DNA of 64,000 nt from Saprospiraceae bacterium (lineage in GTDB: Bacteria > Bacteroidota > Bacteroidia > Chitinophagales > Saprospiraceae): the NCBI GenBank assembly GCA_016709995.1, contig JADJLQ010000001.1, positions 2,328,001 to 2,392,000 on the forward strand, written 5' to 3'. This document shows, in pieces, positions 52,200-62,500 of the stretch. Within the stretch, counting starts at the first letter, position 1; every line of letters begins with the position of its first letter. The notes below the pieces were generated by a model, which was not told where the DNA came from, made no database searches, and saw only the letters and a list, made by a program, of their open reading frames with translations. A program made the translations under genes and the position numbers.

Positions 52200-55097
52200 C
52201 TATTGCACTTTGATCACCTCCACCCAATGCTTTGCCTTCACTCCAGTAAAATGCTCGATCTGATGCCGGCAACTAAATCCATTGGCGACCAGGGTGGTAC
52301 CATCCTTCATCGACTTGACGGCGGGTATCAGGATCTCCTCTCCGATCTTTTGAGATACCTCAAAATGTTCCTTTTCATAACCGAAAGAGCCTGCCATACC
52401 ACAGCAGCCGGATGGGATCTCACTACAGGAAAATTTGCCATTTTCTAAAACAGTTTTCATCGAGCTGGTACCATACAACGCTTTCTGATGGCAATGACCA
52501 TGGATCAATAGATTGCCAGCGATAGATTCAAACGATTTTTCAATATGACCTGCTTCGATTGCTTTGGTTATAAATACATCGATCATCATGACTTGATTTT
52601 TTAATTGCAGAGCCAGGGCCTCATCATCTATCAGGTCGGGCAGATCGTCATTTAAAGCAGAAGCACAACTGGGTTCGCACACGACGATCGACAAACCCTG
52701 ATCCAAATATTTTCTCAGGCCATCCACAGTTTTCATGCCTTCTTTTTTAGCATCCCGGAGAAAGCCGTGAGAGATCTTAGGTCGTTGACAACAACCCACA
52801 TTGGCAAGGATGACTTCGTAACCACAAGAATTGAGCAATTCGAGGGCGGAGATACCAATATTAGGCTCATGAAAATTGAGGTAGGTATCGGCAAACAAAA
52901 CGACTTTTTTATCCACGCTTCTAAAATGATTGGCTTTTTTCTCAAACCACTTATAAAAAGGTTGGTGCGCATATTCCGGAAGGTTTTTGCGACGATCGAA
53001 TCCAACCATTTTCTCCAGTAACATTTTGAACAAACTGGTTCTTTGCACTAAATTGATGATGCCCGCCAGCGAACCTGACATCCTGGAAGCCATCCTGGAT
53101 GAATCGCGGATGAGCCGATCTCTAAAACTGATTCCATGTTCATCATAATAGAGCTGCGCTACATCCGACTTCATTTTGGCCATATCGACATTGGAGGGAC
53201 ACTCTGACTTACAAGCTTTACAGGAGATACATAGGTCCATCACTTCGTGCAGTCGTTTGCTGGATAGTCCCGCGTGATCTAATTGATTGGACATGGCCAG
53301 CCTCAAAGCATTGGCACGCCCCCTGGTCGAATGTTCCTCCTCACGGGTGGCTTTAAAACTGGGACACATGGTACCTCCCAAAATCTTTCTACACTCCCCT
53401 ACCCCCGTACACATATGCACTGATTCACTAAAACTATTTTCTGATCGGTAATGAAAGGCGGTCTTCACTGCAGTGTCCTTATACTTAGTACCATATCGAA
53501 GATTTTGTTCGATAGCCTGGGTATCCACGATCTTACCCGGATTCATAATATTTTCAGGATCAAACCAGGTTTTGATCTCTCTGAATACATTATATATGGT
53601 AGTTCCAAAAAATCGTTCATTGTATGCACTGCGTACCAGGCCATCGCCATGCTCTCCCGACCAGGACCCGCCATATTTTACTACGAGGTCAAAGGTCTCG
53701 TCAGTGATATTTTTAAGGTTGATGATATCTTGTTCGTCTCGAAGGTCTAACAGTGGTTGCACATGGATCACGCCTACACTCGCGTGCGCATACATAGCGA
53801 CTTCAGTATGGTGTTTAGCACATATCTTGAGCACTTGATCTATGTATTCGGGCAGGACTGGGATAGGTACAGCAGCGTCCTCAATAAAACTCAAAGCCTT
53901 TTTATCTCCCTTGAGTCCCAGCATCAGACCAAAGCCTTTTTTGCGTAACTCCCACACATCGTTGTATGATTTTCCGCCGGGAAACAAAGGATAGGCATAA
54001 CCCCAACCAAGTCTTTTTAATTCTTCGATCATTTCCTGGGGCCTTTCGATCACCGACTGCTGGGTATCCCCATAAAACTCTACGATCAGGATAGCTGCCG
54101 GATCGCCTTCGATAAAGTGGCATAGATGTTTGGTGGTCAGGTTTTCAGCACTGAGATGAAGCACGGTGCGATCCAGTATTTCAACTGCAGAAGGCCTATA
54201 CGGCAGCATAGGTTCTACCGCTTTAATCGCCTCTAATAATTCTGCAAAATGGACTACGACGACCGACTTGAATTTAGGCAGGGGTTCCAGGTTGATTTTT
54301 AGCTCCAGGGAGATGGCCAGGGTACCTTCGCTGCCAGTGATCAATTTGGCCAGATTCCAACGATCGGTGTATACAAATTCATCCAGATTGTACCCACCGA
54401 CGCGACGCATCACTTTTGGAAACCGGGCCTTGATCTCGTCAGCATGAAGGTGAATGGCTTCTCTAAATTTTTTATAGATTTCACCTTCCCTGGATGGTTG
54501 ATTGGCGATATGATCGTACTCCGCTTCGGTCTTTTCATTGAGAATCATTTCTGTACCATCAGCAAGCAGGACTTTGGCTTCCAGGATATGATCTACGGTT
54601 TTGCCATAGAGAATGCTCTTGGTGCCTGACGAATTGTTACCTACCATACCACCAACATTAGCCCGGCTGGAAGTCGCAGGATCCGGGGCATAATGCAATC
54701 CATAGCGGGCCATCTCCTCATTGAGTACATCCCGTACCAGTCCTGGTTGTACTTTTACCCATCTTTCACGTTCATTGAATTCAATGATTTTGTTCATATA
54801 CTTAGAAAAATCAATGATGAGCGCCTCTCCCACAGTCTGTCCGGCCAGGCTGGTGCCGCCGCCACGGGGGAGGATTTTTAAATGATGGTCATTGGCGAAC
54901 TTTACTGCTGCTTTTACATCTGCTTCGTCCATCGGAAGGACTATCGCCAGGGGCATCAATTGATAAAAACTGGCGTCAGTAGAGTACATACCCAGGGAAT
55001 AGTCGTCGGTGAGTATTTCGCCTTTGATTTTGGACTGGAGTGAGGCAAAATCGTAGCTATGAGGATTGGTTTGTGTGGCTATCATTGTTTTCTTCAA
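52200..55097 (-). CDS. FAD-binding and Fe-S-binding oxidoreductase (D-2-hydroxy acid dehydrogenase type)
   Basis: This 965-residue protein joins an FAD_binding_4 domain at the N-terminus (LPRGGGTSLAGQTVG, SSRANVGGMVGNNSSGT), an FAD-linked oxidase C-terminal domain (GLVRSAYNERFFG, GKIVDTQA), an iron-sulfur segment (CTGVGECRKI near residue 562, CISCKACKSECPS near residue 625) and a C-terminal CCG-type Cys-rich part (GCCQRP, HGHCHQKAL, GCCGMAGSFG). The layout matches E. coli YdiJ-type and related D-lactate or D-2-hydroxyglutarate dehydrogenases. It has no signal peptide. A -7-like TATCTTTT lies upstream on the minus strand near 55114. Confidence 0.92.
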   Translation of the reverse strand: MKKTMIATQTNPHSYDFASLQSKIKGEILTDDYSLGMYSTDASFYQLMPLAIVLPMDEADVKAAVKFANDHHLKILPRGGGTSLAGQTVGEALIIDFSKYMNKIIEFNERERWVKVQPGLVRDVLNEEMARYGLHYAPDPATSSRANVGGMVGNNSSGTKSILYGKTVDHILEAKVLLADGTEMILNEKTEAEYDHIANQPSREGEIYKKFREAIHLHADEIKARFPKVMRRVGGYNLDEFVYTDRWNLAKLITGSEGTLAISLELKINLEPLPKFKSVVVVHFAELLEAIKAVEPMLPYRPSAVEILDRTVLHLSAENLTTKHLCHFIEGDPAAILIVEFYGDTQQSVIERPQEMIEELKRLGWGYAYPLFPGGKSYNDVWELRKKGFGLMLGLKGDKKALSFIEDAAVPIPVLPEYIDQVLKICAKHHTEVAMYAHASVGVIHVQPLLDLRDEQDIINLKNITDETFDLVVKYGGSWSGEHGDGLVRSAYNERFFGTTIYNVFREIKTWFDPENIMNPGKIVDTQAIEQNLRYGTKYKDTAVKTAFHYRSENSFSESVHMCTGVGECRKILGGTMCPSFKATREEEHSTRGRANALRLAMSNQLDHAGLSSKRLHEVMDLCISCKACKSECPSNVDMAKMKSDVAQLYYDEHGISFRDRLIRDSSRMASRMSGSLAGIINLVQRTSLFKMLLEKMVGFDRRKNLPEYAHQPFYKWFEKKANHFRSVDKKVVLFADTYLNFHEPNIGISALELLNSCGYEVILANVGCCQRPKISHGFLRDAKKEGMKTVDGLRKYLDQGLSIVVCEPSCASALNDDLPDLIDDEALALQLKNQVMMIDVFITKAIEAGHIEKSFESIAGNLLIHGHCHQKALYGTSSMKTVLENGKFSCSEIPSGCCGMAGSFGYEKEHFEVSQKIGEEILIPAVKSMKDGTTLVANGFSCRHQIEHFTGVKAKHWVEVIKVQ

Positions 55098-55266
55098 CTA
55101 TAAGCTGAAAAGATATGAAAAATGTGATTAAGTGATTGTTATACTATTTATCTGAATTCTACCCATTTGACTTCTACCTAATCTCAACTTAAATATTCCA
55201 GGGATGAAGAAAATAGGTGGTACAAAATCTCAAAATGGTGTATTATTTTTATAGCTACAGCTTATC

Positions 55267-55534
55267 ATGATAGCAAAAGTTCAAAAAAAAGGGAAATAGC
55301 TTTGTAATCAGCATTCCAAAAGCGTACTCAAATTATATTAATATTGAAAATGAATCATTGGTGGACATTTCAACAGTTAAAGGTAAGTTAGTGATTGGAC
55401 CTTCAGAAAAACCAGATTATAAGCTGAAAGAGTTGTTAAAAAAAATCACTAAAAATAATCTCCATAGTGAAATAGATACTGGCTGGCCTAAAAGACGAGA
55501 AGTATGGCAACCTGATAATCTATATTCCATTTAA
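55267..55534 (+). pseudogene. mazE: MazE-like antitoxin, frame-broken and orphan
   Basis: From the ATG at 55267 the frame reads MIAKVQKKGK and stops at 55299. Omitting one base in the A8-G3 run restores a MazE-like AbrB-type antitoxin: GNSFVISIPKAY, VDISTVKGKLVI, KLKELLKKIT and EVW near the end. The whole spans 268 bases, 89 codons plus one base, so one inserted base explains it. No MazF toxin follows. It may be a dead remnant, or a sequencing error or programmed shift could account for the break. Confidence 0.65.
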
Positions 55535-55625
55535 AAATGTAGAGGTTAAAGCTCCTCATAGATTAATAAAATATTTTAGCATCCAAGCTATCCAGTGCTT
55601 ACTAATAATTAGATAATTTAACCTC

Positions 55626-57722
55626 ATGAAAAAACTACTTTTCCTTTTACTCTTTGGGCTCAACTTATCTGCTCAAAATAAGCTAACCCTTACCAACTTT
55701 AAAAACTACCCCTTTCCCACCGAACTCACCGCTGCGGCAAATGGCTCCAAAATTGCTTGGGCCCTCGATGAGCAAGGGCGTAGAAATGTCTATGTGGCAG
55801 AGGGTCCTGATTTTATAGCCAGGAAACTTACTGATTTTACGCAAGACGACGGGCAGGAAATAACCAGTCTGCAGATTTCAGATGACGGAAGCAGGGTTGT
55901 CTTTGTGCGTGGCGGTGAACATAGTGGTAATTGGGACGAGGAACTACCAGTCAATCCGACCTCTGAGCTGCAGCCGTTTAAAGTAAAAATCGCCTCTATT
56001 CCGTTTGCCGGTGGCAGTGTACAATATATTTCGGAAGGTGACCAACCTGTCCTCTCACCGGATAATCATTCATTGGCATTCATAAAAAGCGGCCAGGTGT
56101 GGATGGCACAGCTGGACAGTGTGAATGATGCAAAAAATCTTTTTACAACCAGGGGGACAGTAGGTTCCTTAGACTGGAGCCCGGATGGATCTGCTTTGCT
56201 CTTCGTGTCAGATCGCGGAGACCATTCCATCATCGGCGTGTATAGTGTAGCGCAAAAATCTTTAAAATGGATCGCCCCTTCGTTCAATCAGGATGATTCA
56301 CCGCAGTGGTCACCGGATGGTAACAAGATTGTATTTGTCAGAATGTCCGGATCAGGTGGCGCACCAGACTCTATGTTGGTGAGGCGACCTAAGCCCTGGA
56401 GCATATACATTGCTGACCTGGCTACCGGCACTGCAAGTCTATTGTGGCAATCAACCAGTACATTGCGAGGCTCTATTCCGACTACTCATGGTGGATTTAA
56501 TCTGCACTGGGCGGCCCATGATCGCATCGTGTTTTTATCCTACCAGGACGGTTGGCCACATCTTTATTCCATGAATGCCCAAGGCGGCAGTCCACTCCTG
56601 CTTACGCCAGGCCATTTTATGTGCGAGCATATTGCATTGAGTGCGGATAAAAAATATCTGACCTTCAGTACTAATTCCGGACCGGATAAACTTGATCTGG
56701 AACGAAGGCACGCAGCAATCGTAAGTGTGGATAAAGCTGATATGCGGGTGCTTACGCCTGGATCAGGTATTGAATGGGCTCCTGTCGTTCTTCGTGGTCA
56801 AATAGTGGCTTGCCTCAGTGCCACCGCTCAAAGACCTCCAGTCCCCGCCCTGGTGCCGGTATCAGGTAGCAATACGCTTAAGCTGATAGGCACTGATTTA
56901 ATTACAGATGATTATCCTTCGGGTCAATTGGTCACTCCACAACAGGTGATCTTTAAGTCTCTGGATGGAGTCGAAGTGCATGCGGATCTTTTTATGCCCT
57001 CAGGAGGCCCAGCCAAAAAAGCTGCAATAGTATACGTGCACGGTGGTCCACCCCGCCAAATGCTATTGGGATGGAACTATTCGGATTATTATTCTAATGC
57101 CTATGCCTCTAACCAATATCTCGCGAGTCTTGGCTATGTCGTATTATCTGTCAACTATAGATTGGGCATTGGATATGGATACGAATTCCATCAACCGGCA
57201 AAAGGTGGCATCAATGGTGCTGCAGAATACCAGGATATCAAAGCTGCCGGACTCTGGCTTCAAAAACAAAGCTATATCAACTCCGGCAAGATTGGAATAT
57301 ATGGCGGTTCATATGGTGGGTACCTCACTGCAATGGCTTTAGCCAGGGATTCCAAAATATTTGCCGCAGGAGTAGATATACATGGCGTACACGATTGGGG
57401 CGCTTCCAGAAATATCATGAACGCTTATTCCAATAAAACGGAAAAAGCTCCAGACTATGAAAAAGCGAAACAGGTAGCCTGGTTATCATCCCCTATCTCT
57501 TCCATGAAGACCTGGACCTCTCCTGTGCTTATCATCCACGCAGATGATGATCGCAATGTCCGGTTCAATCAAAGTACAGATCTCATCCAAAGGCTGGAGA
57601 AACAAGGTGTGCCTTACGAAACGATGATGATCGTAGACGATACCCATCATTGGTTGAAGTGGGAAAATTCGGTGAAAGTATATGGGGCGGTGGCGGATTT
57701 TTTTGAGAGGAAGTTGAAGTAG
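55626..57722 (+). CDS. S9-family prolyl oligopeptidase-like serine peptidase, exported
   Basis: The 698-residue protein has a signal peptide (about residues 1-16, cleaved after LSA) and a beta-propeller N-terminal domain with repeated motifs (LSPDNHSLAFI, WSPDGSALLFVSD, WSPDGNKIVFVR). The C-terminal alpha/beta hydrolase has the nucleophile in GGSYGG (Ser562), Asp642 in HADDDRNV and His674 in DDTHHW. This is the dipeptidyl-peptidase IV or acylaminoacyl peptidase pattern. It should cleave peptides outside the cytoplasm. It follows the decayed mazE region. Confidence 0.9.
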   Translation: MKKLLFLLLFGLNLSAQNKLTLTNFKNYPFPTELTAAANGSKIAWALDEQGRRNVYVAEGPDFIARKLTDFTQDDGQEITSLQISDDGSRVVFVRGGEHSGNWDEELPVNPTSELQPFKVKIASIPFAGGSVQYISEGDQPVLSPDNHSLAFIKSGQVWMAQLDSVNDAKNLFTTRGTVGSLDWSPDGSALLFVSDRGDHSIIGVYSVAQKSLKWIAPSFNQDDSPQWSPDGNKIVFVRMSGSGGAPDSMLVRRPKPWSIYIADLATGTASLLWQSTSTLRGSIPTTHGGFNLHWAAHDRIVFLSYQDGWPHLYSMNAQGGSPLLLTPGHFMCEHIALSADKKYLTFSTNSGPDKLDLERRHAAIVSVDKADMRVLTPGSGIEWAPVVLRGQIVACLSATAQRPPVPALVPVSGSNTLKLIGTDLITDDYPSGQLVTPQQVIFKSLDGVEVHADLFMPSGGPAKKAAIVYVHGGPPRQMLLGWNYSDYYSNAYASNQYLASLGYVVLSVNYRLGIGYGYEFHQPAKGGINGAAEYQDIKAAGLWLQKQSYINSGKIGIYGGSYGGYLTAMALARDSKIFAAGVDIHGVHDWGASRNIMNAYSNKTEKAPDYEKAKQVAWLSSPISSMKTWTSPVLIIHADDDRNVRFNQSTDLIQRLEKQGVPYETMMIVDDTHHWLKWENSVKVYGAVADFFERKLK

Positions 57723-57838
57723 GAGGGATTTTAATGGCAAGGATCCCGTTGAATTAAAATAAATTTTTAAGCAAATGTGAAAAATTTTATCACTCATTAA
57801 TAATCTGTTAATGCCTCCATTTATAAATAATCACTGAA

Positions 57839-57846
57839 TACCTTTG
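57839..57846 (+). promoter_or_regulatory. Bacteroidota -7 element for the 57855 gene
   Basis: TACCTTTG at 57839-57846 is an exact TAnnTTTG match. Transcription would start near 57852, almost at the ATG at 57855. No TTG is seen at the preferred -33 spacing. Confidence 0.4.
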
Positions 57847-57854
57847 GCGGCTGG

Positions 57855-58214
57855 ATGATGAAAAACATCTTTTCTGCTATTAGTATTGTGTTGGCGATAA
57901 TCGCCTCGGTTTCTTCATATTCCCGCCACCAGCTGGCTACAACTGATCTTGCGTTCACATCCAAAGATCATAATTTTTTAAGAGATCATGCCTGCGGTGA
58001 ATTACCTATGATTGAAGCTATCCTGTTGGAATTGACAGATGACGATATTGCTCATGAGGGTAAAAAAAACACAGGAATCAGCAAATCTTTCTCTAAGTCA
58101 GTTTTGACTCCGGGCAAATCATCATCATGCTCATTCTCCAAAGCAAAGTCATCCAAATCCTTTATCCAAATTTTTCCTGCGCTCTATATTTTCATCAGAG
58201 TCTTAAGGATTTAA
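57855..58214 (+). CDS. Small exported protein of unknown function
   Basis: The 119-residue protein has a hydrophobic leader (about residues 4-22, ISIVLAIIASVSSYS) and then an acidic middle (LLELTDDDIAHEGKKN) and a Ser/Lys-rich second half. It resembles no family I know. An A-run near 58060 sits at the point where the composition changes, so a frame change there cannot be excluded. It precedes the RND operon leader. Function unknown. Confidence 0.45.
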   Translation: MMKNIFSAISIVLAIIASVSSYSRHQLATTDLAFTSKDHNFLRDHACGELPMIEAILLELTDDDIAHEGKKNTGISKSFSKSVLTPGKSSSCSFSKAKSSKSFIQIFPALYIFIRVLRI

Positions 58215-58236
58215 TTTTTTTCTTTCCTTCGCAGAA

Positions 58237-58388
58237 TTATCAGGTCATCCCACGCTCCTGATAAATATAATACCCTCCCAAAGCTGTAGGAGTATAATTT
58301 CAAATCATTTTTATCCTATTCGTCAGGAAATATGCGGTGTCCTCCGCTTCAACCTGACCCTCAAAAATTAAGGGGTTCAATACCCTTA
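58237..58388 (+). other. Hairpin-rich leader of the RND efflux operon
   Basis: Three stem-loops lie in the 203-base gap before the adaptor gene. TTATCAGG (58237-58244) pairs with CCTGATAA (58257-58264). GTCAGG (58322-58327) pairs with CCTGAC (58353-58358), with an inner GCGG/CCGC pair. TAAGGG (58369-58374) pairs with CCCTTA (58383-58388). This may be a structured 5' leader or a regulatory or attenuator element. The last hairpin ends 29 bases before the ATG. Confidence 0.5.
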
Positions 58389-58417
58389 TTTAATAAAACA
58401 TTACTACCTAAAAATTT

Positions 58418-59509
58418 ATGAATATGAACAAATCCATTCTTATAATAAGCCTGGTTACACTATTCTTTTTTACAGCATGTAATCCTAAACAAGAAGTAGC
58501 TGTCAAGGAAGAAGGCACTTATAAAGTAACATCTCCCCTCATCCTGGATACTTCTACGGTCAAAGATTATATAGCAGGAATCCAATCCATTCAAAACATA
58601 GAAGTGAGGGCAAAAGTAAAGGGATACCTGGAGTCTATCGCAGTAGATGAGGGACAACTCGTGACCGAAGGTCAAACCCTATTTACGATCCGTTCACGAG
58701 AATTTGATGCTGAGTTGGCTAAGGCGCAGGCAGAGGTTAAAACAAACGAACTGGAAATGGAAAATGTCAAATCCCTGGCAGATAAAAATATTGTTTCCCA
58801 GACTGAGTTAGGATTAGCCATCGCAAAGCTCAACGAAGCAAAAGCTCAACAAGGCATCGCGGAAACTAATCTTTCCTTTACCAGGATTACAGCTCCTTTT
58901 AGTGGCACAGTAGACAGATTAAAGTTTAAAGTAGGAAGCCTGATTGATGAAGGATGTATGCTAACTACCTTATCCAATAACAAAAGTGTATACGCCTATT
59001 TTAATGTATCTGAAAAAGAGTATTTGGATTTTAAATCAAGGTCTAAAAACGATGCAAGAAATACTGTGTCTTTATTATTGGCCAATGGTCAAATGCACAA
59101 ATACAAAGGGATCATCGAAACCATTGAAGGAGAGTTTGATAAAAACACCGGCAATATTGCTTTCAGGGCAAAATTTCCCAATCCTGACCTGCTGTTAAAA
59201 CATGGTGAAACCGGCAAAGTGCAAATGACAGTAGATCTACCACATGCGCTCCTGATCCCACAAAAAGCGACTTACGATCTGCAGGATAAAACCTATGTAT
59301 ATGTTTTGGGTGAAAACAATACGCTCAGATCAAAAAGCATTACCATCCACCAAAGACTGTCCAATTTATATGACATTGGGTCGAGCCTTTCACCTACCGA
59401 TAAAATACTCTTAGAAGGAATACAGAATGTAAAAGATGATGATAAAATCACTCCACAATTCGTGCCGGCCCGAGAAGTCCTGGATCATTTGGAATTGATC
59501 AAACAATAG
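58418..59509 (+). CDS. RND efflux periplasmic adaptor (HlyD/AcrA family), lipoprotein
   Basis: The 363-residue protein has a signal peptide with a lipobox (FFTAC, Cys about residue 21) and the adaptor order: a biotinyl-lipoyl hairpin segment (VRAKVKGYLESIAVDEGQLVTEGQTLFTI), a coiled coil (LAKAQAEVKTNELEMENV), the second lipoyl part (TAPFSGTVDRLKFKVGSLID), and a beta-barrel region. It links the RND pump to the outer-membrane channel. An ATG at 58424 is an alternative start. It is 30 bases before the pump gene, forming one operon with the channel gene. Confidence 0.92.
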   Translation: MNMNKSILIISLVTLFFFTACNPKQEVAVKEEGTYKVTSPLILDTSTVKDYIAGIQSIQNIEVRAKVKGYLESIAVDEGQLVTEGQTLFTIRSREFDAELAKAQAEVKTNELEMENVKSLADKNIVSQTELGLAIAKLNEAKAQQGIAETNLSFTRITAPFSGTVDRLKFKVGSLIDEGCMLTTLSNNKSVYAYFNVSEKEYLDFKSRSKNDARNTVSLLLANGQMHKYKGIIETIEGEFDKNTGNIAFRAKFPNPDLLLKHGETGKVQMTVDLPHALLIPQKATYDLQDKTYVYVLGENNTLRSKSITIHQRLSNLYDIGSSLSPTDKILLEGIQNVKDDDKITPQFVPAREVLDHLELIKQ

Positions 59510-59539
59510 AAAATCTCACCACCCATAAGTAAAAAAATA

Positions 59540-62500
59540 ATGTTTAATAAATTTATTCATAGGCCAGTCCTATCTATAGTCATATCACTTTTGATCACGC
59601 TATTGGGAGCTTTAGCACTGGTCAAATTGCCAGTCACGCAATTTCCTTCCGTATCCCCGCCTAAAGTGAATATTACAGCGGAATATCCAGGAGCCAATGG
59701 CGAACTCATGATCAAAGCAGTTGTCATCCCATTGGAGCGAGCTATCAATGGCGTACCGGGCATGAAATATATTGCATCTGATGCTGGAAACGATGGGACA
59801 GCATCTATCCAGGTTGTATTTAATCTGGGCACAGACCCAAATATTGCCTCGGTCAATATACAAAACAGGGTCGCTGCCGTAATCAATAAACTACCTCCTA
59901 TTGTTGTCCGGGAAGGAGTAAAGATCACCCGGGAAGAATCCAATATGCTCATGTATGTCAATGTGTATAGTGTAGATACTACGCTCGATGTAAACTTTTT
60001 GTACAATTTTGCCGACATAAATTTATTGTCTGAAATAAAGCGGGTCGATGGGGTGGGCTTTGCTGACATACTGGGAGACAGAGAATATGCGATGCGGATT
60101 TGGCTCAAACCAGATCGAATGCTGGCGTATAAAATCTCAGCCGATGAAGTGTTGGCTGCCCTGGACGAACAGAGCCTGGAAGCTTCGCCCGGAAGAACAG
60201 GTGAAAGCTCCGGCAAAAGATCAGAAGCGTTCGAATATGTATTAAAATATCCCGGAAGATATACTACTAAAGATGGGTATGAAAATATCATATTAAGGTC
60301 CACACCCGATGGTGAAATACTTAGGGTAAAAGATGTGGCCGATGTTGAGTTTGGAAGTTCATACTATGATTTATATTCAAAACTGAATGGTCATCCTTCT
60401 GCAGCCATTATGATAAAACAATCCTACGGGAGTAATGCCCGCGAAGTAATAGCCAATGTGAAGAAAAGACTGGAAGAGATCAAAGAAGCTTCTTTCCCCA
60501 AGGGTATGAACTATGAAATAAGTTATGATGTATCCACATTTTTGGATGCATCGATCGAGAAAGTGCTGCATACCCTGGGAGAGGCATTCTTATTGGTAGG
60601 CCTGGTGGTATTCATCTTTCTCGGTGATTGGCGATCTACTTTGATTCCTGCTATCGCGGTTCCTGTATCGCTCATAGGTACTTTCTTTTTCATGCAATTT
60701 TTAGGAATCACACTCAACCTGATTACTTTGTTCGCGTTGGTACTGGCGATTGGGATCGTCGTGGATAATGCGATTGTGGTCGTCGAAGCAGTGCATGCTA
60801 AGATGGAAGAGCACCACCTGGATGCGCTGCCAGCCACTGAACTGGCTATGTCAGAAATCAGCGGCGCTATAGTAGCTATCACTTTGGTCATGGCAGCCGT
60901 GTTCATACCGGTAGCTTTCATGTCAGGCCCGGTGGGCATTTTTTACCGCCAATTTTCTGTGACCATGGCTACCTCCATTATCCTGTCTGGAGTAATAGCC
61001 TTGACACTTACTCCTGCACTTTGTGCCATCATGCTTAAAAATACCCATAGCAAAGCCAAAAAGAAAAACGTAATCAACTTCCTCCTCCTGGGTTTTAACA
61101 ATTGGTTTAACCGGGTATTGGGTACCTATAAAAACATCCTGACGCGCATTGTCAATCGCCGCATAGTTACCGCCCTTGTACTTTTAATATTCTGTTTATT
61201 AACCTGGAAGATAAGTGGACTGATACCATCCGGATTCATTCCAAATGAAGATCAGGGAGTATTTTATGCCATCGTTTTGACTCCACCGGGATCTACCTTA
61301 GAAAGGACGGATGAAATATGTGATGAAGTTCAAAGAGTAGCTTCCGGAATTGAAGGTATCGCCTCCGTATCATCCATGTCTGGCTTTGAAATTTTATCAG
61401 AAGGGACTGGAGCTAACGCTGGTACCTGTCTAATAAACCTAAAATCCTGGAAGGACAGAAAGCATTCGATGCAGGAGATCATGGATGAATTGGAAGAAAA
61501 GACAAAAGATATCAAAGGCGCTTCCATCGAATTTTTTCCACCGCCTGCCGTACCCGGATATGGTGCGGCCGGAGGGTTTGAATTGAGATTATTGGACAAA
61601 GCTGGTAGTGGCGATTTTAAAAAAATGGAAGAAGTGAGTAAAGACTTTGTACAGGAGCTCAATAAAAGACCGGAACTGTCCTCAGTATTTACGTTTTACA
61701 GCGCAAGCTTTCCCCAATACATGCTCAATGTGGATAACGACAAAGCGCAGCAGAAGGGTGTAACCATTGAAAATGCAATGAATACACTTTCGACACTCAT
61801 TGGAAGCAATTATGAAACCAGTTTTATCAAATATGATCGTCAATACAAAGTGATGGTTCAAGCACTCCCTCAATACAGGGCTTTGCCAGAAGATATTCTC
61901 AAACTATATGTAAAAAATGATCGGGAAGAGATGGTACCCTTTTCATCCTTTATGACGATGGATCGTGTGTATGGCCTGTCTGAAATCACCCGGCACAACA
62001 TGTACAATGCTTCCGAGGTGAGCGGCAGTGCAGCAGCAGGGTATAGTAGTGGCACCGCCATAGAAACCATTGCAGCAGTAGCTAAGAATAAACTACCTCG
62101 TGGATTTGGCATTGACTGGGCAGGTATCTCGAAAGACGAAGTAGGCCGAGGCAATGAGGCTATTTATATATTTTTGATCTGCCTGGCCTTCGTGTATTTA
62201 TTATTAGCTGCGCAATATGAAAGTTTTATTTTGCCCTTCCCGATCCTATTGTCCTTACCTGCAGGAATATTTGGAGCTTTTTTCTTTCTAAAAATACTTG
62301 GATTAGAAAATAATATTTATGCTCAAATCTCTATGGTCATGTTGATTGGTTTGCTGGCCAAAAATGCTGTATTGATCGTAGAATTTGCAGTACAAAAACA
62401 TCGGGCCGGCTCTTCCGTATTTCAAGCTGCTATCGAAGGAGCTGCTGTCCGGCTCAGACCGATATTAATGACTTCATTTGCCTTTATCGCTGGCTTGATA

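Noticed and set aside
59557..60303. A 248-codon minus-strand open frame inside the RND pump gene
   Set aside because: It lies fully opposite a clear pump gene, lacks recognisable domains or a promoter, and follows the composition expected from the pump's codon use.
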